A DNA stretch of 35,198 bases. Origin: Streptomyces sp. CB01580 (lineage in GTDB: Bacteria > Actinomycetota > Actinomycetes > Streptomycetales > Streptomycetaceae). Shown here piece after piece: positions 30,079 through 35,198 of the stretch. The notes beneath the pieces are model-generated. The model was not told the origin of the DNA, ran no database searches, and saw nothing but the letters and a program-made list of their open reading frames with translations. A program made the position numbers and the translations under genes. Each line of letters opens with the position of its first letter. The stretch's first letter is position 1. The DNA is taken from the NCBI RefSeq assembly GCF_001905795.1, contig NZ_LIXJ01000008.1:1-35198 (forward strand). The letters run 5' to 3'.

Positions 30079-30228
30079 CGACCCGAAAGGCCGGTGGCGA
30101 ACCGGGCACCCGTCGCACTGCCGTCGGCCGGGAACGCGGCCGTCGGCCGGGGACGTGGTCCGCAGCGGGTCCGCGGTCGTCGTCGCACCCTCGTGCCGGG
30201 CCCGGGGCCACCCGTAGTCTCTGCTCGC

Positions 30229-31365
30229 ATGAGCGACGATCACACGAACGAAGGACGCAAGCGCGCGCGTGAGGCGGGCATCCCACTGACGGGTGAGCCG
30301 GGAGGGTGGAACGCGATCACCGACGTTCCGGGCGTCGAGGTCGGCTACGTCACGCTCGTCGAGGGCGACGACGTACGCACCGGAGTGACGGCGCTCCTGC
30401 CGCGCGGCCGGGACGGCGTGGGGACCCCTTGCGCGGCGGGCTGGCACTCGTTCAACGGCAACGGCGAGATGACCGGCACGGCCTGGATCGAGGAGAGCGG
30501 CTCGCTCGCCGTCCCGGTGCTCATCACCAACACGTACGCGGTGGGCCCGGTGCACCGGGGCGTCGTCGAGTGGGTGCGCGCCAACTGCCGGGGGATGGCC
30601 CCCGAGTGGCTGCTGCCGGTGGTGACGGAGACGTGGGACGGCCATTTGAACGACATCCACGGCACGGCGGTGCGGGAGCACCACGCGGGAGCCGCGATCG
30701 AGGCGGCGGCCTCCGGTCCCGTGGAGGAGGGGTGTGTCGGCGGCGGCACGGGCATGCGCTGCTACGGCTTCAAGGGCGGCTCGGGGACGGCGTCGCGGGT
30801 GGTCCGTTACGGCGCCGACCGCTACACCGTGGGCGCGTTCGTGCAGGCGAACTTCGGGGCTCGCCGCGAACTGGTGGTGGCGGGCGTGCCGGTGGGGCGC
30901 GAACTGCCCGGCCCGGTCACGGTGTCCGAGCCGGTTCCGGGGACCGGCGGGGGGCGCCCGGTGCCGCCCGGGGCGGGCTCGGTGATCGTGGTGGTGGCGA
31001 CCGACGCGCCGCTGCTGCCCGGGCAGTGCAAGGCGCTGGCGCGACGGGCGACGCTGGGGCTGGGCCGTACCGGAACCACCGGCAGCCATTTCTCCGGGGA
31101 TCTCTTCCTGGCCTTCTCCACGGCCAACCCGACCGCGCTGACCAGTACGTTCCCCGAGGACGACGGCAGCGCGCCGTACGAGTCGATGCGCTTCGTGCCG
31201 TGGGGGCGGATGGACCCGTTCTACGGAGCGGTGGTCGAGTCGGTGGAGGAAGCGGTGCTCAACGCGCTCACCGGTGCGCACTCGATGACCGGACGGGCCG
31301 GCCACCACGTGCCGGCGCTTCCGCTGGACGAGGTGACCGGGCTGGTGGCGGACCGGACGGGCTGA
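30229..31365 (+). CDS. P1-family (DmpA-type) N-terminal-nucleophile aminopeptidase
   Basis: 378 aa from the ATG at 30229 (MSDDHTNEGRKRAREAGIPL). ITDVPGVEVGYVTL (30-43) is the conserved family opening. CVGGGTGMRCYGFKGGSGTASR (169-190) follows. The self-processing site is expected at G250-S251 (PPGAG then SVIVVVATDAPLL), Ser251 becoming the nucleophile of the beta chain as in Ochrobactrum DmpA. SHFSGDLFLAFSTAN is the late glycine-rich motif. The family includes D-aminopeptidase/esterase, beta-peptidyl aminopeptidases and nylon oligomer hydrolases, so D- or beta-amino-acid peptides are possible substrates. It has no signal peptide, so it is cytoplasmic. It is followed by a strong terminator. Confidence 0.9.
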   Translation: MSDDHTNEGRKRAREAGIPLTGEPGGWNAITDVPGVEVGYVTLVEGDDVRTGVTALLPRGRDGVGTPCAAGWHSFNGNGEMTGTAWIEESGSLAVPVLITNTYAVGPVHRGVVEWVRANCRGMAPEWLLPVVTETWDGHLNDIHGTAVREHHAGAAIEAAASGPVEEGCVGGGTGMRCYGFKGGSGTASRVVRYGADRYTVGAFVQANFGARRELVVAGVPVGRELPGPVTVSEPVPGTGGGRPVPPGAGSVIVVVATDAPLLPGQCKALARRATLGLGRTGTTGSHFSGDLFLAFSTANPTALTSTFPEDDGSAPYESMRFVPWGRMDPFYGAVVESVEEAVLNALTGAHSMTGRAGHHVPALPLDEVTGLVADRTG

Positions 31366-31372
31366 CGCGGCA

Positions 31373-31396
31373 CGCCGGGCCGGTACCGGCCCGGCG
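31373..31396 (+). terminator. GC-rich palindromic terminator
   Basis: CGCCGGGCCGGT then ACCGGCCCGGCG: a perfect 24-bp dyad 8 bp after the stop of the P1 peptidase. The DNA can form a strong stem, though without a loop it must open a few base pairs. Confidence 0.65.
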
Positions 31397-31478
31397 TTCG
31401 GGGGAGTTGTCGGGGCGTACGGGCCCCCGGTGCGGGGGGCGCTGGTCTCGTACAGGTTCGTCGGCCATACTGCCCGCC

Positions 31479-32084
31479 GTGGAGCAGCGCATAGATCCGA
31501 ACACCCAGCCCGGGTACGCAGCGGGGACAGACCCGGCGTACATCCCCGGCCTCACGGCCCCCGTCACCGCCGGGAAGTCGGCACCGGGCCGAGGACAGCA
31601 GGAACAGGAACAGGAACAGGAACAGGCGGAGGAACCGGCGCCCGCCGCGATCGCCGTCGACGACGCCGCCACCGAGGCCGAGGCCGAGGTCGAGTCCGAG
31701 CCCCGGGCCGAGGCCGATGGCGCGGCGGACGACGGGGAGGCAACGGCCGACGACGCGGCGCCGGAATCCGGCGGGAAGGAGAAGAAGGGCCAACGGCCCG
31801 AGGACGGGCCGGTGTTCGAGGTGAGCGACCGCCGTGGGGCGATCACCGTGAACCACGAGGGCGTCCGGTTCCGGTTGGACGACCAGGAGGCCGACTTCGA
31901 CTGGGACGAGATCGGGGCGGTCGAGGTGAAGACCCCTCGGTTCGGCCGCCGGTTCACCGTCACGGTCCACCTGGCGACCCGCCGGTGGTTCAACGCCGAG
32001 GTCGAGGCGCCTGCCAGGAGCGACCTCAAGCAGTGGGCGGAGCAGCTCGACGCGGCGCTCGACGCCTACTTCGAGGAGTCCTGA
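31479..32084 (+). CDS. conserved hypothetical protein, acidic linker plus C-terminal domain
   Basis: 201 aa from GTG at 31479 (MEQRIDPNTQPGYAAGTD). I recall this opening (TDPAYIPGL) as widely conserved in Streptomyces. Residues 38-105 are low-complexity and acidic, including a (QE)n run coded by a hexanucleotide repeat. Residues 110-200 are a compact domain: VFEVSDRRGAITVNHEGVRFRLDD, EADFDWDEIGAVEVKTPRFGRRFTVTVHL and LKQWAEQLDAALDAYFEE, which looks like an all-beta PH-like or bacterial-PH fold followed by a helix. No enzyme signature is present. It is convergent with the acyl hydrolase, with a shared terminator. Confidence 0.82.
   Translation: MEQRIDPNTQPGYAAGTDPAYIPGLTAPVTAGKSAPGRGQQEQEQEQEQAEEPAPAAIAVDDAATEAEAEVESEPRAEADGAADDGEATADDAAPESGGKEKKGQRPEDGPVFEVSDRRGAITVNHEGVRFRLDDQEADFDWDEIGAVEVKTPRFGRRFTVTVHLATRRWFNAEVEAPARSDLKQWAEQLDAALDAYFEES
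31599..31625 (+). repeat. CAGGAA hexanucleotide repeat
   Basis: Four full CAGGAA units plus CAG, in frame, coding a QEQEQEQEQ run in the hypothetical protein. Slippage would add or remove pairs of residues without a frameshift. Confidence 0.8.
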
Positions 32085-32100
32085 GACCGGACGGTGCCCC

Positions 32101-32132
32101 GTGAGGGGCCGGAACGCACGCCGGCCCCTCAC
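32101..32132. terminator. Bidirectional hairpin terminator
   Basis: GTGAGGGGCCGG (32101-32112) pairs perfectly with CCGGCCCCTCAC (32121-32132) across an 8-nt loop. It lies between the convergent stops at 32084 and 32151. Confidence 0.75.
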
Positions 32133-32150
32133 AGCCACGGAACCCGTCCG

Positions 32151-33167
32151 TCACTGCCGCGGCACTCGACGCACCGGGCGAGGCCGTAGACCGTCCCGAT
32201 GCCCACGCGTCCCGCGCAGCACATCGAGCAGATGCGGCCACGCGTGTGCCCCGAGCGCCGCGTCCGCGGCCGGTGAGCCCCCGTACAGGAAATGCGCGGA
32301 CGCGGGTGCCGGTCCCTCGCCGGGGAAGCGTGGGCGGTGGCCGGCGTCCGCAGCGCGGATCAACCGCACGGGCAGCCCCGCGGCCCTGCGCCTGGCCGCC
32401 AGTTCCTCCGCCTGGGGGAGCGAGGGCCACATCGCGTCGTCCCCGCCCGCGACGAGCACGAGGTCGGCACGGGAATTCTCCACCGCGATCGCCGCCGCCC
32501 CGAGCCGGTCGGCGAACGTACGGCGGCTGTGCTCGTACAAACCGCGTACGGCGACGGGGGCACCCTCCGGCGGGGCGGGGTCCGGGGCCCAGGAGTCGTC
32601 GTAGGGGACGAACGGCAGCGGCTCCCCCCGCCAGGTCCACGAGGAGCGGTACGGTCGCTCCCGGCCGTCGTTGCCGGGCCCGACGTTGGCCCAGGTCAGC
32701 GAGGTGGGCGAGACCGCCACCACGGCGTCGATGCCGGGCAGCAGCACGGACAGGTGCAGGGCGGCCTCGGCGCCCTTGGACGTACCGAGGACGCCGATCC
32801 GCCGGGCGCCGTACGCGCGGAGCACCTCGATCGCGGGAGCGAAGGTCTCCAGCGGGATCTCGCAGATGCCGGGCGGCTGCCCCACCCCGCCGAACCAGCG
32901 GAAGGACAGCGCGGTCATTCCCTCCCGGGCCAGGAGGCGGCACCGCTCGGTCTCGATGCGCCCGCTGGACCCGGAGAGCACGAGCACACCGACGCCGTCG
33001 TCGTCACCGTCCGTTCGTCCGTCTGCCCCTCTGTCCGGGGGCCGGTTCGCGGACATGGCGAGGAACCCCTCGCGGACGCCCGGACGGGGCGGGACGTGAG
33101 GGGCTCCGTCGACGGCCTCTCGCGCGCCCGGGTCCGGAACGCCGAAGGCGCGCTCGACGATGTCCAC
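32151..33167 (-). CDS. acyl-CoA thioester hydrolase/BAAT C-terminal domain (alpha/beta hydrolase)
   Basis: 338 aa from the GTG at 33167, 6 bp after the SIS gene. The alpha/beta-hydrolase features of the BAAT_C family are clear: LVLSGSSGR near residue 63-71 (oxyanion region), nucleophile Ser130 in GVLGTSKGAEAA, the acid Asp243/244 in VAGGDDAMWPS, and His277 in DAGHRP. SLTWANVGPGNDGRERPYRSSWTWRG is the usual BAAT cap segment. These enzymes hydrolyse or transfer acyl groups from acyl-CoA or similar esters. Unusually, the normal N-terminal BAAT domain is absent, as in many bacterial members. The operon with a SIS-domain protein is not an obvious pathway, so substrate is open. Confidence 0.85.
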   Translation of the reverse strand: MDIVERAFGVPDPGAREAVDGAPHVPPRPGVREGFLAMSANRPPDRGADGRTDGDDDGVGVLVLSGSSGRIETERCRLLAREGMTALSFRWFGGVGQPPGICEIPLETFAPAIEVLRAYGARRIGVLGTSKGAEAALHLSVLLPGIDAVVAVSPTSLTWANVGPGNDGRERPYRSSWTWRGEPLPFVPYDDSWAPDPAPPEGAPVAVRGLYEHSRRTFADRLGAAAIAVENSRADLVLVAGGDDAMWPSLPQAEELAARRRAAGLPVRLIRAADAGHRPRFPGEGPAPASAHFLYGGSPAADAALGAHAWPHLLDVLRGTRGHRDGLRPRPVRRVPRQ

Positions 33168-33173
33168 CGGCCG

Positions 33174-34058
33174 TCAGTCGTCCGTGAGCACGACCGAGCG
33201 GGTCAGGTGGCGCGGGCTGTCCGGGTCCAGGCCACGGGCCGTGGCGCGGGCGATCGCCAGGCGCTGCACGCGCACCAGATCCGCCAGCGGGTCGAGGTCG
33301 CCCTCCACCCAGCGAGCACCCGTCGCGAGCAGCTGCTCCGACAGGCCCTCGGGCGCGGTGCCGAACATCCAGGTCGCGGTGGTGTCGGTGGCGATGCTGA
33401 TGGGACCGTGACGGTACTCCATCGCCGGGTAGGACTCGGTCCAGGAGAGCGACGCCTCCTTCATCTTGAGCGCGGCCTCGTTGGCGAGCCCCACCGTCCA
33501 GCCCCGGCCGAGGAACGTGAACTGGGTGCAGTCCACCAGGCCCTCGGGCAGCGGCTCCGCCAGCGCGGTCTCGGCGTCGCGCACCACATCGTCGGTGTGC
33601 AGGCCGAGGTGGGCGCGGAACAGGGTGAGCGCGGTGGTGGCGAACCGGGTCTGCACCACCGACTGCTCGTCCGCGAAGTCCAGGACGACGACGTCGTCGG
33701 CGGCGGTCATGACCGGGGTGTCGGGATCGGCGGTGACGGCCACGGTACGGGTGACGCCGCGGAGGCGGTCGAGCAGGTCCACGACCTCGGTCGTGGTGCC
33801 CGAGCGCGTGAGCGCGACGACGCGGTCGTACTCGCGCCCGAAGGGGAACTCCGAGGCGGCGAAGGTGTCGGACTCGCCCTGCCCGGCCCCCTCGCGGAGC
33901 GCGGCGTACGCCTGGGCCATGTAGAACGAGGTGCCGCAGCCGACGATCGCGACGCGCTCACCGGCGACGGGCAGGACGCCTGCCTGAGACCCGGCCAGTT
34001 CGGCGGCGCGGCGCCAGCACTCCGGCTGACTGGCTGTCTCGATCTCGACAAAAGACAC
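33174..34058 (-). CDS. SIS-domain sugar isomerase/deaminase-like protein (AgaS/GlmS-type)
   Basis: 294 aa from the GTG at 34058, which has GGAG 8 bp upstream; an ATG at 34100 would add 14 residues. Two SIS domains are visible. The first has AIVGCGTSFYMAQAYAALRE and ALTRSGTTTEVVDLLDRL (Ser-Gly-Thr-Thr phosphosugar loop). The second has FLGRGWTVGLANEAALKMKEASLSWTES and the family mark YRHGPISI. These features match AgaS and the isomerase half of GlmS, which bind hexosamine 6-phosphates. It is divergent from a DeoR-type regulator, as in amino-sugar or galactitol loci, and followed by the BAAT-type gene. Confidence 0.9.
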   Translation of the reverse strand: MSFVEIETASQPECWRRAAELAGSQAGVLPVAGERVAIVGCGTSFYMAQAYAALREGAGQGESDTFAASEFPFGREYDRVVALTRSGTTTEVVDLLDRLRGVTRTVAVTADPDTPVMTAADDVVVLDFADEQSVVQTRFATTALTLFRAHLGLHTDDVVRDAETALAEPLPEGLVDCTQFTFLGRGWTVGLANEAALKMKEASLSWTESYPAMEYRHGPISIATDTTATWMFGTAPEGLSEQLLATGARWVEGDLDPLADLVRVQRLAIARATARGLDPDSPRHLTRSVVLTDD

Positions 34059-34081
34059 TTCATGCACTCCGAACTCGTAGA

Positions 34082-34152
34082 ATGATGCTCGTTCATGCAC
34101 GCTATATGGGTGATGCGAGCATTATCAAGCATCCGTCGTGCGGAATGCTTGA
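34082..34152. promoter_or_regulatory. Operator-like repeats between SIS and DeoR genes
   Basis: Pair one: ATGATGCTCG (34082-34091) and CGAGCATTAT (34116-34125), one mismatch. Pair two: TCAAGCAT (34125-34132) and ATGCTTGA (34145-34152), perfect 8-bp arms with a 12-nt spacer. A further GGGCATGCCC lies at 34155-34164. DeoR-type repressors bind such multiple half-sites, so the DeoR at 34245 probably controls both directions. Confidence 0.6.
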
Positions 34153-34244
34153 CCGGGCATGCCCTTGTGCGACGCTTGCGCGTGTCCGGTGACCGTACCC
34201 ACGGGGATGGGTGCCCGAAGCCCGGGATCGTGAGGAGAGCTCTC

Positions 34245-35045
34245 TTGTCCAGGGAAGCCCGGTGGAACGCGCTGCTGGAACTCGTCGGCAGGAACGGCCG
34301 GGTGGAGGTCGAGGACGCCGCCGCCGCGCTGGACGTCTCGGCCGCGACCATCCGCCGCGACCTGGACCAGCTCGCCGAGCAGCAGCTGCTGACGCGCACC
34401 CGTGGTGGTGCGGTCGCGCACGGAGTGGGCTACGAACTGGCCCTGCGGTACAAGACCGGCCGGCACGCCCCCGAGAAGCAGGCCATCGGCCGGGCCGTCT
34501 CCGAACTGGTGGCGGTGGGCGAGGTGGTGGGGCTGACCGGCGGCACGACGCTGACCGAGGTGGCCCGCTCGCTGGCGGTGCGTTCCGACGTCGTCGGCGA
34601 CGCCTCGGGCGGGCCGGGCGGTCAGCCGGCTCTCACCGTCGTCACCAACGCCCTCAACATCGCCAATGAGCTGGTGATCCGGCCGCAGATCAAGATCGTG
34701 GTGACCGGTGGCGTGGCCAGGCCGCAGTCGTACGAGCTGACGGGCCCGCTGGCCAGCGGCGTGCTGGGCGAGATCACCCTGGACGTCGCCGTGCTGGGGG
34801 TCAACGCGATCGACACCGAGCGCGGCGCCTACGTCCACCACGAGGGCGAGGCCAGCATCAACCGGCTGCTCGCCCAGCAGGCGCAGCGGGTCGTCGTGGC
34901 GGCCGACTCCTCGAAGATCGGCAAGCGGGCCTTCGCCCGGGTCTGCGACCTCGGGCAGGTCGACTTCCTCGTCACGGACAAGGGGATCACGCCCGAGGCC
35001 GCCGCCCGGTTCGCCGAGGCCGGGGTGACCGTCGTGGCCGTCTGA
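34245..35045 (+). CDS. DeoR-family transcriptional regulator
   Basis: 266 aa. The TTG at 34245 is favoured because GAGGAG precedes it by 7 bp; the frame starts at 34095. Residues 1-55 are the DeoR helix-turn-helix (RWNALLELVGRNGRVEVEDAAAALDVSAATIRRDLDQL), followed by TRTRGGAV. The rest is the DeoR C-terminal sensor, built like a ribose-5-phosphate isomerase fold: GLTGGTTLTEVARSL, VTNALNIANEL, VVTGGVARPQSYEL, DVAVLGVNAID and VVVAADSSKIGKRAF. The ligand is a sugar phosphate, perhaps an amino sugar handled by the divergent SIS protein. Confidence 0.93.
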   Translation: MSREARWNALLELVGRNGRVEVEDAAAALDVSAATIRRDLDQLAEQQLLTRTRGGAVAHGVGYELALRYKTGRHAPEKQAIGRAVSELVAVGEVVGLTGGTTLTEVARSLAVRSDVVGDASGGPGGQPALTVVTNALNIANELVIRPQIKIVVTGGVARPQSYELTGPLASGVLGEITLDVAVLGVNAIDTERGAYVHHEGEASINRLLAQQAQRVVVAADSSKIGKRAFARVCDLGQVDFLVTDKGITPEAAARFAEAGVTVVAV

Positions 35046-35143
35046 CGTCCGCGGTATCCGCGGTTCCGTCGTCCGTCATTCGTCGCGTCCGCGCCCGTCG
35101 CGGCCCTTATGCGGGCCGGCCGGTCGTGTCCGCGTCCGTGTGT

Positions 35144-35183
35144 GAGCCGGTCGACCGAGCGGCGAGCCGGTTGACCGAGCGGC
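35144..35183. repeat. 20-bp tandem repeat at the window end
   Basis: GAGCCGGTCGACCGAGCGGC at 35144-35163 is followed by a copy at 35164-35183 differing in one base (GGTTGACC). It lies 100 bp past the DeoR stop in non-coding DNA. Its role is unknown. Confidence 0.6.
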
Positions 35184-35198
35184 GGGCCGCCGCCTTCC

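Noticed and set aside
29182..31308. 708-aa minus-strand open frame
   Set aside because: Antisense of the phosphopantetheinyl transferase and P1 peptidase, both of which show full catalytic motifs.
34095..34244. Upstream extension of the DeoR frame
   Set aside because: The extension covers the operator region, has no ribosome site at its ATG and lacks homology to DeoR N-termini; the TTG at 34245 with GAGGAG is preferred.
1..35198. tRNA, rRNA or riboswitch genes
   Set aside because: No cloverleaf with a CCA-proximal acceptor stem and GTTCGA loop, and no known riboswitch core, was seen by eye; short hairpins were classed as terminators or operators.

Overview
The window is high-GC actinobacterial DNA, almost certainly from a Streptomyces chromosome. 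Third codon positions are strongly G/C-biased, GTG and TTG starts are common, and the gene families are typical of the genus: TerD paralogues, an LCP protein with a LytR C-terminal domain, a TatA paralogue, a DeoR/SIS pair and an Sfp-type phosphopantetheinyl transferase. All calls come from reading the sequence; no database search was run.

Bases 1-6000 are an accessory, decayed region. It holds an ISL3-type transposase fragment, a short relic of a type I-E-like CRISPR array (882-1033), an internally deleted ISAs1-type transposase, a hypothetical gene, a RidA-like gene, an intact IS630-type transposase that starts inside a 31-bp palindrome, and a small conserved hypothetical gene. It also has a second CRISPR-repeat relic beside what looks like the N-terminal stub of a large defence-type protein. 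A perfect 31-bp inverted repeat (2611-2641 and 4626-4656) brackets RidA, IS630 and the hypothetical gene. No cas genes are present.

Bases 6015-10207 are the most interesting part. Three minus-strand genes form an operon: a 584-aa membrane protein, a nucleoside-phosphorylase-superfamily protein and a small membrane-anchored protein. The extreme C-terminus of the first and the extreme N-terminus of the second carry almost the same short Asn/Gly-rich motif (core NTISNNAVG). This is the architecture of bacterial amyloid-signalling (BASS-like) receptor/effector pairs. A NUDIX-winged-helix regulator of the NrtR type is transcribed divergently. The intergenic region has two operator-like sites 33 bp apart. 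I propose an NAD/ADP-ribose-linked, nucleotide-depleting defence or stress module.

Bases 10526-22849 look like Streptomyces chromosomal genes: a SnoaL-like protein, a thioesterase-like protein, an ankyrin protein, two coupled ADP-ribosylglycohydrolase-family genes, LCP, TatA, a TerD gene, and a minus-strand operon of two TerD-family genes plus a membrane protein with a 135-bp tandem duplication. A large ArsR-type regulator follows. Several clear palindromes sit upstream of these genes.

Bases 23657-30078 resemble a compact natural-product locus: a PhyH-type Fe(II)/2-oxoglutarate dioxygenase, an unrecognised protein with a glycosyltransferase-like N-terminus, a fold-type III PLP decarboxylase, a GNAT acetyltransferase, an MFS exporter and a phosphopantetheinyl transferase. 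The first four genes overlap one another. Bases 30229-35045 carry a DmpA-type P1 peptidase, a conserved hypothetical gene, a BAAT-type acyl hydrolase in an operon with a SIS sugar-phosphate protein, and a divergent DeoR regulator with operator-like repeats between them.
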